Assembly: GCA_006538405.1 (NCBI GenBank)
Contig: BJKQ01000003.1
Location: 2,232,001-2,296,000 of the forward strand
Direction of reading: 5' to 3'
DNA length: 64,000 nucleotides
Source: Hansfordia pulvinata
Taxonomy: Eukaryota; Ascomycota; Sordariomycetes; Xylariales
Below the pieces are notes generated by a model. The model did not search any database, had not been told where the DNA came from, and saw only the letters and a program-made list of their open reading frames with translations. Every line of letters starts with the position of its first letter. Position 1 is the first letter of the stretch. Of this stretch, positions 48,340 to 58,755 are shown one piece after another. Both the position numbers and the translations under genes were made by a program.

Positions 48340-49659
48340 ATGGCCCTCGCCCCTCACCCAAACGCGCCTCTCCCCTTCTGGGCTCTCATCCCCATGTTTT
48401 TCCAGACCAGATTCTCGCCCCCTCTCACGCCGTCGCCCTCCACGCGTGATCGCCCCCACACCGGCTGGCCTGAGTTGCTGCAATTTCATGGCCCCGAACT
48501 TGCACAAGATTGGCTCGTAACGCGCTTTGAGGCAAGGTTCAGGAGTCTGGCCGATGAACCGGGCCAGTTTAGGGATCTTGTCATCACCAGAGTCGATCAT
48601 TTCAAGCGGTGCCGAACTTCTCACGAATTCCTCATCGTCCATTTCCATTACCAAGGCCGCCATTTGTACCTTAGATGCGACCGCTTCTTGGACTCTTCAA
48701 TGTCCTGGTTGGCCGGGAACAAAGGCAAGCAATGGACCTTGAGGAACGGAATCAAAGCCTTTAAATACGATTGTGGCACTCTAGCGGGTGCGAGCAGAAA
48801 GAGGCTGGACACCATTCAGGATATAGACGAGGAGGAGTATAAAGCCTACACCCCCGAGAACAACGACAGGAAACAGCACGCCCTGCTTATCCGGTAATGA
48901 TCCTACCTTTAGGTCATTCTTGCTGAACCATGCTCATGCCAACCTAGTTCCCTCGAGTTTCTCAACGGTCCTGGCACGCGGCCTACCGTGCTTGACCTCG
49001 CTGCGGTTCTCGAGGCACACTCCACACTGTCCGACACCTGGAGCCTGTATACGACCGGACATGGCTGGTATTGCGCTTCCGTTTACCTCGTCCTTCAACA
49101 GCTGTTCAACGGTACCAGCACAGACACGAAGCACATCAGGAAGGCAATTGCATGGCGAGTCAACAATTGCCCCCAAGGCCTCGAGGATGAAACCTCTGCC
49201 ACTCACCAACCTATCCAAGCTGAACAAGAAACACGAGACATCGGCAAGATTGGACGAGCCCAGGCTGAAGTGAAGCCCGGCAACATACCCAGCTTTGATC
49301 AGCTGCAACACCAAAGTCGCGCCCGTGCACGCGAGGCGTACGGAATTATCCAGAAGGTTTATCGAGTCCCATACCCCTGATCGCCAGCCACAACTAACCT
49401 GTTGTACTTGTGGCAGAGATTAGACCCTTTCGAAGCCCGCGTGAAAGCCCTGGAGAATAAACGCAAAACTCTGGAGAATGACAACAAAAAACTGGAGAAT
49501 GACAACAAAAAACTAGAGAATGAACGCAAAACTCTGGAGAATGAACGCAAAACTCTGGAGAACGACAACATCCAGTATCGACGCAGCATCCAAGAGCTTC
49601 AGGCTCAACTACGCAGGCAGGGGCAAAGTCCAGTTCGGGAGAGCATGTTGCGAAGCTAG
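48340..49659 (+). CDS. Unrecognised protein with C-terminal heptad-repeat coiled coil
   Basis: Exons 48340-48893, 48948-49356 and 49417-49659 give 401 aa. Intron 1 is GTAATG..CTAG; intron 2 is GTTTAT..GCAG with a clear ACTAAC branch, and phases agree throughout. I do not recognise a family. The first exon encodes a globular-looking region (HEFLIVHFHYQGRHLYLRCD, NGIKAFKYDCGTLAG). The second carries RPTVLDLAAVLEAHSTLSDTW and GHGWYCASVYLVLQQLF. The third is almost entirely a coiled coil made of six heptads of the type LENDNKK/LENERKT, encoded by six exact-length 21-bp units at 49450-49575. There is no signal peptide or obvious catalytic motif. The start is the first ATG after an A8 run and could be further downstream. 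The neighbouring NLR might suggest a recognition partner, but that is speculation. Confidence 0.68.
49450..49575 (+). repeat. Six tandem 21-bp units encoding coiled-coil heptads
   Basis: Units begin with CTGGAGAA or CTAGAGAA at 49450, 49471, 49492, 49513, 49534 and 49555. Two subtypes occur, one ending GACAACAAAAAA (DNKK) and one ending CGCAAAACT (RKT), so the array grew by unequal duplication of whole heptads and keeps frame. Confidence 0.95.
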
Positions 49660-50283
49660 GTACATCCATGTAGGCAGGAGAGTGGCATGAACTACATATT
49701 TAGGTAGGTAGTTGAATCATGGGGACGCCCTGTCCTGGGGACCTCGTGTGAGGCAGGCAGGTAGGCATTGAATAGTGCGTGAGTGCCTCTGCCTTTCCCC
49801 CCAAGGTTCGTCGAAGGCCCCGGGGCCAACAGACGCAGATCTGGGATCTTGAACCAGGGCCGTCTGCTCCGTACGAGTACTCGTCTTTGGCGGAAGCGCC
49901 CGTTGCAGGGTTCCCAAGGTAGATATGTACCTAGGTAAGCGGGTCCCGGTTCCAAGATGGAACGGAGAGAACTTGGGTTCTCGAGCCTGCCGCGAGGGCC
50001 CCGAAATCATCTTGACATACCGGTCCTGACGGTCGTCCCCTCCGAGGGCGCGAGGGCGCGCACACCAGACGAAGCGACCTATCACCCACCGCGCTGTACA
50101 TAGGGTTTGATATGTTAGGAAGGACGAAAGTTGACCGCTTCTTATAACCTGAGGCCGATCTTTGGATCCGCAAAATTGAACATCAGGGTTCCAGTCCGAC
50201 TGTGACAGTCACGTCACCTTTCGCCTCTCGACGGGCAATCATCGGAAAGCAACGGAGGACACGCCCAGATCTAGAAAGATCTG

Positions 50284-50298
50284 AAAAAAAAAAAAAAA
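50284..50298 (-). terminator. RNA polymerase III terminator of the 5S gene
   Basis: An A15 run on the plus strand is a T15 run on the 5S coding strand, starting eight bases after the 3' end of the predicted transcript. Pol III stops at such T runs, which supports the gene being transcribable. Confidence 0.85.
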
Positions 50299-50306
50299 GA
50301 AACGTT

Positions 50307-50425
50307 ACATACGACATTGGGGATTCGCTGGTCGTCACCGACCCAACTACTAATCCAACGGTAACAGGCTTGTCTATGGGAGAGCGGACGGGATCCCGAA
50401 TTTTCCTGATCCTATGGTCGTATGT
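50307..50425 (-). rRNA. 5S rRNA: Dispersed 5S ribosomal RNA gene (divergent type)
   Basis: On the minus strand the 119-nt gene begins ACATACGACCATAGG and ends CCAATGTCGTATGT. The first and last nine bases pair as helix I (ACATACGAC with GTCGTATGT). The most conserved internal control region is present as TTAGTAGTTGGGTCGGTGAC, followed by GACCAGCGAATCCC, and TCCCGTCCGCTC marks the helix III loop. Differences from the common Pezizomycotina 5S type lie mainly in helices II and III (GGATCAGGAAAATTCGGG...AAGCCTGTTACC), similar in kind to minor 5S types known to coexist in Neurospora. A T15 terminator follows. Single dispersed 5S copies outside the rDNA array are normal in filamentous ascomycetes. 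Confidence 0.92.
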
Positions 50426-50813
50426 GCAGGTTCAACGCTCTAAGCCAAAATATATATCTGCATTATTAGGAGGCAAGCTGGTGGGATACGAGACTGCAGC
50501 GAAAGTGCCCGTCCCGGAGATGTGGGCCCGGCTCCGGGTTAGCTCGCGCGCCCTTTTGTCATCTCCCCCACACTCGGCGATATCGTCGAGTCCATCGGCG
50601 TGTATCGGAGTCGTCTGGGGCGGGCGAGCGACGGCCGGTGCCGCCCCGCCGTGACAGAGCCTACCTACTTGCATCCAGATTCGGGCCTGCTTCAAGTGAG
50701 GTACTAGATACGGTACCTACACTCTCTGACTTATACCCACTCCCCTCCCCAATCCTCATCATTGCCTTGCACTCCCACCAACGGCATCCCCCCCCCCACC
50801 CCAAAACCAAGAA
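50426..50813. other. Spacer between 5S gene and dehydratase gene
   Basis: About 390 bp with the 5S upstream flank and the promoter/leader of the dehydratase gene, ending in a C-rich stretch just before the ATG. Nothing else is visible. Confidence 0.65.
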
Positions 50814-52261
50814 ATGGCCGACCCCGCCACGTCGCCGCCGCTGACCCGCGCCTCCGTCCTCGCCGCCCGCGACCTCATCGCCGGCCACGTCCACCGCACC
50901 CCGACCCTCGGCAGCGCCACCCTGTCGGCCCTGGCCTCGACCCCGCGCGACGACGGCCTGCTGGTCCAGCTGGTCGGGCCCGGCACCGACGACGAGGAGG
51001 AGGAGCAGCAGCACAGTCACCACAACCACAACCACGAGTACGCCCGCCCCCGCATGCGCCTGTGGCTCAAGTGCGAGAACTTCCAGCGCGTCGGCGCCTT
51101 CAAGGCCCGCGGCGCCTTCCACGCTCTCGAGCGCCTGCGCCGCGAGCCCGGCTTCGTCGAGGGCGGCGGGCTCGAGAGGGGCGTCTGCACGCACTCGTCT
51201 GGTGGGCTTTCCTCTTCTCTCTCTCTTTCTCTCTCTCTCTCCCTCTCTCTCTTCGGTCATCCACGTTGTACTACACATACCCAAGGTGTAACTACCTCAC
51301 ACACTGATAATTCCCCCCCGTGGACGGGCTGCGCGGACGCTCAACAGGAAACCACGCGCAGGCCCTGGCCCTCGCGGCCCGCGAGCTCGGCATGCCGGCG
51401 CACATCGTCATGCCCCGCGTCTCCGCCCCGCCCAAGGTCGCCGCCACCCGCGACTCCTACGGCGCCCGCGTCGTCTTCAGCGGCAGCGCCAGCGACGAGC
51501 GCGAGGCTGCCGCCGCCGCCGTCGTCGCCGACACGGGCGCCCGCCTCGTGCCCCCTTACGACCACCCGGACATCATCCTGGGCCAGGGAACGCTGGGGCT
51601 CGAGCTGTGCGAGGACGCCACGCCCCTCATCTCCTCTGCCGCCTCCACCGCCGCCGCCGCCGCCGCCGAATCCGCAAGAGACGGCGAGCCGGGTGATACC
51701 AAGAAGAAGGAGGAGGAGGAGAAGAGGGGGGAGAAGAAGGAGGTAAAGACACACCTGGACGCGATCCTGGCCCCCTGCGGCGGGGGCGGCATGCTCTCGG
51801 GCGTCGCCCTCGCGTGCGAGGGCACCCCGACCCGCGTCTACGGGTGCGAGCCGCGCAAGGACGGAGCCGACGACGCCAAGCGCGGCTACGAGGCCGGGTC
51901 GCGCGTGCCAGTCGTCCGCTCCATGACCGTCGCCGACGGCCTGCGCACCCCGCTGGGCCTCCACCCCTGGTCCGTCATCTACGAGCGCCGCCTGGTCGCC
52001 GGCTTCTTCAGCGTCTCCGAGGCCGAGATCCGCGCCGCCCTGCGCCTCGTCCTCGAGCGCGCCAAGCTCGTCGTCGAGCCCTCCGCCGCCGTCGCCGTCG
52101 CCGTCGCCCTCTTCAGCGAGGAGTTCCGCCGCCTCGTCGAGCGCGAGGCCCCCGCATCGCCCGGCGGCGTCTGGGACGTCGGCGTCGTCCTCACCGGCGG
52201 CAACGTCGCCCTCGACGCCCTGGGGTCCCTGTTCCCCACGCCTGCCCAGGCCGCTGCCTGA
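50814..52261 (+). CDS. PLP-dependent serine/threonine dehydratase or racemase-type enzyme
   Basis: Exons 50814-51201 and 51348-52261 give 433 aa; the 146 bp intron contains a (CT)n tract and the split Gly codon rejoins in frame. Fold type II PLP motifs appear in order: Lys97 in GAFKARGAFHAL (Schiff-base lysine), HSSGNHAQALALAA (substrate loop), DIILGQGTLGLEL, GGGGMLSGVA at 274-281 (phosphate-binding glycines), and the C-terminal VVLTGGNVALD. These define the serine racemase/threonine ammonia-lyase group, which converts L-serine or L-threonine to 2-oxoacids plus ammonia, or racemises serine. Two low-complexity inserts are odd: an acidic/His-rich loop around residues 60-75, and an Ala- then Lys/Glu-rich loop around residues 235-265. 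No regulatory ACT domain is present, so a catabolic or racemase role is likelier than isoleucine synthesis. Confidence 0.88.
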
Positions 52262-52552
52262 GGCTCGCCACGCAGCCAGGTCGGCGTGTGCTGACCTTGT
52301 GCAGAAGTTGCTTCACAAAAGCCTGGCATGGCGACGCATCGCTGCATTTGTACGAGTCGGCGCAGGTTTGATGGAATCTATTGATGTAGATGAACAGCAT
52401 TCGATTATCCAAACTCTGCCTCATCCTTTTCATTAGGTATGCTATCTCAGGCAATGAGATTTTGGAAGCTTCCAAGCCGTCCCCAGGGACTGCGATGCAA
52501 GCCACCGGTCTATTCATCTGCTTCCTGCAATCTATTCTTCGCCAAAAACCTC

Positions 52553-54340
52553 TCACCCGTTCAGTATGCGATTCATCTCAACGCGCCACTTGGCGCTATT
52601 ACGGCGCAGCAGCCAGATGCACGTGACGCCACAGATCCAACAGATGAGCCCCATCATGGTCATCAACCAGCCGTGGCCCATGGCGTTGATCAGGGGCTGC
52701 TCGACGACAACAATCACGCAAGCCAGGATATTCCGGATGAAATTATTCAAGGCGACACCGCTACTGCTGCGGCCGGGCATAAACTCGGTCAGCATGGCCA
52801 TGACAGCAGCGAAGACCAGCATACTGGCAGCACCGAAAATGAAGGCGGCAACCAGTGGCACTGCCAGGTGCTGCCCCGTCTGCACACCCCAACCGTACCA
52901 GATCAAGGCACCCGGGTAGACAGTGGCGGCTAGCCAGGCATTCTCGCGCATGCGATCCTCGGGCAGGTAGATGAGACGGCCCTCGGCATCGTAGCGACCT
53001 GCGCGACGAGCCTCGCGCGCCATGATGCGGTCGATCCAGCTACCGCCCACGACCGACGTGAACGCGTAGCCCACAGTGCCGGGCAGATAAAGCAGGCCGA
53101 TGATAAGCGAGTCGTAGCCGTATGGCGGCTTGGCGAAAGCCGACTGGACCGAGATGTTCAGGATGTAGACAGTTGCAAACGTGACGGACCCGTAGCAGAC
53201 CACAACCAGCACGGCGGGGAACCGGAGATCGCGCACCACCAGCAACGGATCGACGAAGCAGCGCTTGAACCAGACAGCCGTGCTGCGCGTGCGCACCTGC
53301 ACCGAGCTCGACACGCGCGACAGGCTGTTCTGCTGCTGCAGAGCTTCAGGGTCCGGGTTTGCTGGCTGCGGCGGCGCTGCGGCGGGCTTCTTGCGCGCCA
53401 GCGTCTCGGGCAGCGCAAACACGGTTATGGTGAACACGACTGCGCCGTAAGCCGCCATGAACCACATGGTGCTGCGCCACGAATAGGCTTCAGTCAGGGC
53501 GCCGCCAATGATGGGGCCGATCATGGGCCCGCACAGGGCGCCCATGTAGAAGAGGCCGAGTGCGCGTCCACGCTGGCGGGGCTCCCAGATGTCGGACACG
53601 GTGCCGGCTCCGACGGACTGAACCGATGCCGAGGCGCCACCCGCCAAGATACGGAAGACGATGAGCATGGCAATGTTGACGCTGAATCCGCACAGCACAC
53701 AGAAGATGGCGTTGAGAGAGAATGATACGATGTAGATGTTGCGCCGGCCCAGCGTCTCGGAGAAGGACGACCACCATAGGGGGCCGATAGCCATGGCCAG
53801 CATGTAGAAGGCCACGGTCAGATTGACCACCGTCTCGGACGTATCAAGCTCGGCTGGCATATAAGGCAACGCCGCTGGGAAGGGAAGGGTGAGCACGGGC
53901 ACGTGACGCGGGGAGGGCAGGGCAAGCTTACGATAGAAGATGGCGGAGCCCATGGGAGCAACGCAAGCCGCGATGGCCGTGAACAGAGTGATGCACCATT
54001 TCGTGCTGTCGGGATACTCGTAGGGCCGGTCGACCTCGGGGAGAATGGTCAATCGCGCCAGAAGGCCCCTTCTTTCGCGGCGAGGTATCACAATGTAAGC
54101 CGGAATCCTGCTGGACGAACGACCGGACTGCACACGGTGGGGCGGCGCCGCCTCGGCCTCGGCAGGGTCATCTCGGTCGGGCGAGGCGGACTCGGCGTCG
54201 CTGCGCGTCTGTTTCTCCGGCTGGTGCTCTTTGGCAGACCCGGGTTGGAGCTGAGGCGACAACGGCGAGGGCGACACCGGTTCACCGGGGAGGTTGACCT
54301 TTTCGGGATCGCCGTCCTGGCGGCTGTCCGGTCCGGTCAT
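52553..54340 (-). CDS. DHA1-family MFS drug:H+ antiporter (Qdr/Aqr1-like)
   Basis: Exons 54340-53932 and 53874-52553 give 576 aa. The 57 bp intron contains no stop and is a multiple of three, so the unspliced frame is also open; splicing restores IFYPALPYMPAEL at the end of helix 1, matching the family. The ATG at 54340 is the first one in frame. The N-terminal cytoplasmic region of about 110 residues is Pro/Ser/charged. The transporter core shows twelve helices with the DHA1 motif A equivalent (SETLGRRNIYIVSF), VGAGTVSDIWEPRQRGRALG, and motif C (GALCGPMIGPIIGGAL). These antiporters export drugs, polyamines, weak acids or other small molecules at the plasma membrane. Substrate is unknown. It is convergent with the dehydratase gene (291 bp apart) and divergent from PRO2. 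Confidence 0.9.
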   Translation of the reverse strand: MTGPDSRQDGDPEKVNLPGEPVSPSPLSPQLQPGSAKEHQPEKQTRSDAESASPDRDDPAEAEAAPPHRVQSGRSSSRIPAYIVIPRRERRGLLARLTILPEVDRPYEYPDSTKWCITLFTAIAACVAPMGSAIFYRKLALPSPRHVPVLTLPFPAALPYMPAELDTSETVVNLTVAFYMLAMAIGPLWWSSFSETLGRRNIYIVSFSLNAIFCVLCGFSVNIAMLIVFRILAGGASASVQSVGAGTVSDIWEPRQRGRALGLFYMGALCGPMIGPIIGGALTEAYSWRSTMWFMAAYGAVVFTITVFALPETLARKKPAAAPPQPANPDPEALQQQNSLSRVSSSVQVRTRSTAVWFKRCFVDPLLVVRDLRFPAVLVVVCYGSVTFATVYILNISVQSAFAKPPYGYDSLIIGLLYLPGTVGYAFTSVVGGSWIDRIMAREARRAGRYDAEGRLIYLPEDRMRENAWLAATVYPGALIWYGWGVQTGQHLAVPLVAAFIFGAASMLVFAAVMAMLTEFMPGRSSSGVALNNFIRNILACVIVVVEQPLINAMGHGWLMTMMGLICWICGVTCIWLLRRNSAKWRVEMNRILNG

Positions 54341-56473
54341 TGTCCGGGAGCCGATTGCCAAGTCGCGGCGGCGGGGCAGAAGACGGGGAGAATGCGGGCA
54401 GGTCTTGGGCTGGTATGGCTGGCTGGAAGCCCGGGTCGCCGAGTTGCTAGACAGGCGAAGGACAGGGGGCAGGGAGCGGGAGAGTCTGGAAGCCGGGGAT
54501 GCTGATGGTTAAACCGGCTTGGCAGGGCCACCGGGCAAAGCTTTTTGGTTCTTGACCCGTTCTCCAGTGGCGAGAGTGGGCGATTGGCAATCGGCGGGGC
54601 CCTTGGGTTATCATTGATCCTGGAGGCGTTCATTGCGACAGGCCAGCAGTGGGCAGGGGCAGGGCCAAGTGCGAGAGCGGATATCCGAAGCCGGCGCGTC
54701 AGCAGTAGAGGAAAAGCCTGTCGGAGCAGGCCGGGCAGCTGCTGCAGTGGGATGCCCACGCTCCACACGAGGCTCGTGGATGCGGTGAGAGACGGGTGGG
54801 AGGGCGGGCGAGTGCTCGCGGCGGGCTATCTGCAGGCGAATGCCGGCAGATGGGCTATCGTAGCCATGGACGGTGGATGGCCCGCGGACGGCGCGGTGGC
54901 GCGAGGGGCGGACCCACGCGGCGTCGGGATGCCGAGTTTTCTGGGCCGGGACGACTGGGCCGCTAGCTGGCGTTTGTCTCGTACGGGCGGCACCGTGGTA
55001 GGCACGTAGGGACTCGACTTGTGACGGGCGTGACGGGCACGTCGGGTTGGTCGATTGATGGGCTGAAGAATATTGCGATGGGGTCGGCGATGATCTTGGT
55101 GGGAATGGAGCTTGGCCTCTTTGCTCTGTACTCGCAGCAGGTATTCCCCAAAGTACCGCCAAGATTAGGTATGCTCGAGAGAATCCATTACGAGTACTCA
55201 TCAAGGGACTCTTCCAACTGTGTGTCTGTAAACCGGCGGGCCTGAATCGGTCCTTTGTTACGAGCTGTAGGCTGGGGGACGGCAGGTGCAGTCGAATAGC
55301 CTCGGCTCGAACGCGCCTGCCCACTTATCCTGCGTCCGGTTCGCCATCTGCCATTGGGAGCACATTCCAATTTAAGGGGCAGGTACCTACCTACGAGTAA
55401 CACGATGCAGGATACAAGATACTCCAGACCAAACAGGTGATGGAAGTTTGTACGAGAAACCCGACTGTGCGGCACGCAATCGCGGTCATCATGTCAGCCT
55501 CACCTCGATCCGCGTTGTTTTCTTCTTCTTCTTCTTCTTCTTCGTCGTAGGATTTGCAATGCCCGACCGCACCACAAGTACTCGTGCGCGTATTACTGAA
55601 ACCCCAGGGGCCGGGCCTGTCGCCAGTATGGTGCACACTCTGCCCGCAGCTATTTCCTCCTCACGTCGTTTCTCGCGATACCCCATGCTCGTCATCACAG
55701 GTCCCCGCCCAGCACGTTTCGAAAATCCTCACGCCCCTACTCTCGTGGCTCTGATTACGAATACTCGTACGCTTCCATCAGATGTGCCGAGCCGCAGGTC
55801 TACCGTCTACGGAGTACGTACGAGTACCTGTTTCCGACGCCAGAATGACGAGGAGCCGAGGCGTGCAGGGTTCCGATGCTTCTGGCGCGATCCACAGCAC
55901 CCACATGGTCGTCTGTGGGACCCATGGCGCCCTCGGTAGCTCCGATCGCACCACCCGTCGCTCTGCTCTGTCTGGTAGTGTAGCCGTCTGTCTCACTGGG
56001 CTGTCTCACTGTCTAGGATGCCAGCAGACATGACAGGCGCGCTTTATCAGCAGCGGCTTAGGCAAGAAGACGACCTTTATGCCATGACGCACCCTCGACT
56101 GCGCCCAAACCCAACTTCACTTCCTATGCCGGGCGACTTGCCAGGCCAGAATATGCCAACAAGAATTGGACAGCTGGGCGACTCGCGGGAAATGGCCGCG
56201 GTGCTGTTTCGAAGGGCGCAACGCGCTGTTTGTGGGCATGGAGGGGCACTGCGACTATCGGAGCTGCCCACCTGAAAATCGCTGCCACCGGTTCCCGCCA
56301 GTCACACTTGCACCACCAACCCCACCATCACAGCTGGAGCCTCTCTGCGCCTGCCCTGCGAAGACCTTCAGACGCCAACTCAACCACCCGGACAGGACAC
56401 GAGCGAGCACCGCACCCGGCTCGCCCATATAGCCTCATAGTCACTAAAACGAGGGGCGGACCCACGACCGAAA
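54341..56473. other. Divergent intergenic region, about 2.1 kb
   Basis: Lies between the starts of the DHA1 transporter and PRO2. No supportable gene. It has a (TTC)n tract near 55519-55545 and TACGAGTA/TACTCGTA motifs at 55189, 55762 and 55819. Confidence 0.6.
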
Positions 56474-57839
56474 ATGTCCCTCACCAGCGCCTCACCTCTC
56501 GAGTGCGCGCAGTCGGCCAAGGACGCCTCGCATATCCTGGCCACACTGCCCGCCGACGCACGCAACGACGCCCTGACTGCCATCCACGCCGCGCTCGTCG
56601 ACGCCCGCGACAACATCCTCGCCGCCAATGCCCGCGACCTCGACGCCGCCCGCAAGGCGGCCGCCAACGGCCACCTGAGCCAGAGCCTCGTCTCCCGCCT
56701 CGACCTCGGCAAGAAGGGCAAGTGGGAGGACATGCTGAAGGGCATCCTCGACGTGCGCGACCTCGAGGACCCCGTCGGCCAGGTCACGCTGCGCACGCGC
56801 ATCGACGACGGCCTCGACATGACGCGCGTCACGTGCCCCATCGGCGTCCTGCTCATCATCTTCGAGGCCCGCCCCGAGGTCATTGCCAACATCGCCTCGC
56901 TGGCCGTCAAGTCGGGCAACGCCGCCATCCTCAAGGGCGGCAAGGAGTCGACCGAGTCCTTTGTCGCCATCTCCACCGCCATCTCCGCCGGCCTCGAGCG
57001 CTGCCCCCTCGTCCCCAACGCCGCCGTCCAGCTCGTCACCACCCGCGACGTCATCCCCGACCTGCTGGCCCTCGACCGCCACATCGACCTCGTCATCCCC
57101 GCGGCTCCAACGAGCTGGTCCGCTACATCAAGACCTCCACCCGCATCCCCGTCCTCGGCCACGCCGACGGCCTGTGCTCCATGTATCTTGACGCCGCCGC
57201 CGACGACGCGGACATGGCCGCCCGCCTGGTCCTCGACTCCAAGACCTCCTACCCGGCCGCCTGCAACAGCCTCGAGACCCTGCTGGTCCACGAGTCCCAC
57301 CTCACCCCCTCCCCGTCGCCCGTACTCTCCGCCGTCGTCTCCGCCCTCGCCGCCGCCGGGGTCGAGCTCCGCTGCGACGCGGCCACCAAGCCGGCCATCT
57401 CCGCCGCCCCCGCCCCCGCCCCGGCGCCGCCGTCATCGACTCGGTCGACGCCGACTACGACACCGAGTTCCTCTCCCTCACCCTGGCCGTCAAGGCCGTC
57501 CCCTCCCTCGCCGGCGCCGTCTCGCACATCAACGCGCACGGCTCCGGCCACACGGACGCCATCGTCACGTCCGACGCCGCCGCCGCCGACGCCTTCCTGG
57601 CCTCGGTCGACGCCGCCGGCGTCTACCACAACGCCTCGACCCGCATGGCCGACGGCATGCGCTACGGCTTCGGCACCGAGGTCGGCATCAGCACCAACAA
57701 GATCCACTCCCGCGGGCCCGTCGGGCTCGAGGGCCTCATGATCTACAAGTACCTCATCCGCGGCAGCGGCCAGGCCACCGCCGCCTACGGCGAGGGCGAG
57801 GGGAAGCGCCGGTTCAAGCACGAGAGGCTCCCGTTGTGA
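56474..57839 (+). CDS. PRO2: Gamma-glutamyl phosphate reductase (proline biosynthesis), two one-base frame breaks
   Basis: The frame starts at ATG 56474 ([20 protein letters not shown]) and ends at TGA 57837-57839; it would encode 455 aa, the usual length, if two bases are missing. Conserved blocks appear in the right order but in three frames: [21 protein letters not shown] and [10 protein letters not shown] in frame one, [20 protein letters not shown] and catalytic Cys (about residue 263) in [11 protein letters not shown] in frame two, and [17 protein letters not shown] with [20 protein letters not shown] in frame three. The switches fall at C4 runs 57097-57100 and 57419-57422; one extra C at each restores the frame. 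The enzyme reduces gamma-glutamyl phosphate to glutamate semialdehyde using NADPH, the second step from glutamate to proline. Because this is a housekeeping gene with intact domains, sequence error is the best explanation. Confidence 0.9.
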
Positions 57840-58755
57840 GTGGGCGGGAAAGGGTAACGAGGAAATGGAGATAGAAATATCATGAGCAAGAGCGCTGCAG
57901 AAGGTCAAGCTTTTCTGGCGAGGCTGGAATAAGAAGATCGTAGCTCACGATTTCGAGTGGCGTGTCCAAAGCGCAAGAAGGGGTAAGCAGCCGGGCCGGA
58001 TGCCTCATTCTTGCTTCTATTGTCGCTCACGGTCAGATAAAAGTCAATATAGCGGTAACTTCATCAATAGCATTTCCAGGCTATCTAGGACACCGGTTCA
58101 AAGAACCCAAAAGCCGCACGCCGCTCAAAATCTCGGGGTATATACAACAACCTCAGCAGCGCCACCGTATCCCCCAGGCACTGTGAATCATGATGATACA
58201 GAGCAAAAAAGGCGCATGCGGAAATGAAAATCGTGTCTTTGCTGTATAACAGCGAGGTATCAAAACAGTGCTGGACGGATAACGTCCGGCCTCCAACTCG
58301 TTCCACCCTTGGCCAAGGCCTGGGTGTGGAGGGTTCGGGCGGGAGCCGTGGCCTAGCAGGAAACCGCTGTTGCGGGTGGGAAAAGCAATGTTCGAGCCCA
58401 TTCGACCATCTTGAACGCCGAGTAAATGCAAGCTTGCTCACAGTCATCATGAGAGCCGCTAAAAGTGCTGCCGGTCTTCTGTTGATAAGTTCCTGCAGAC
58501 AGGGGGTTGAATCGCGCAAGGCCCGTGTCAAGCCTCGAGAAGAATATCGTAGGGCATGACTGCGGCTGGCCGGGTGCGATTCTGGATTATTGCCACAAGG
58601 CAGCGGGCATTTGACTCTGAAGTCGCCCATGAAAATCCATAGTCGTAACTGGGGCATCTGGAACCGTTTGTTTTCCAGGACGCAAGACGACCTGCGTGCG
58701 AGTAGGTCTGGCCCCAAGCGTGGCACACAATTCTGCGCTTCGTCTAGCTCCAAGC
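57840..58755. other. Convergent intergenic spacer, about 0.9 kb
   Basis: Lies between the ends of PRO2 and the DUF3405 gene. No coding signal. A tRNA-like A-box sequence at about 58349-58360 was examined and dismissed because no T-arm or acceptor stem forms. Confidence 0.6.

Noticed and set aside
58335..58395. tRNA-like sequence (TGGCCTAGCAGG A-box and TGTTCGAGCCC B-box-like)
   Set aside because: The A-box matches well, but the spacing to the B-box is short, the T-stem does not pair and no acceptor stem forms.
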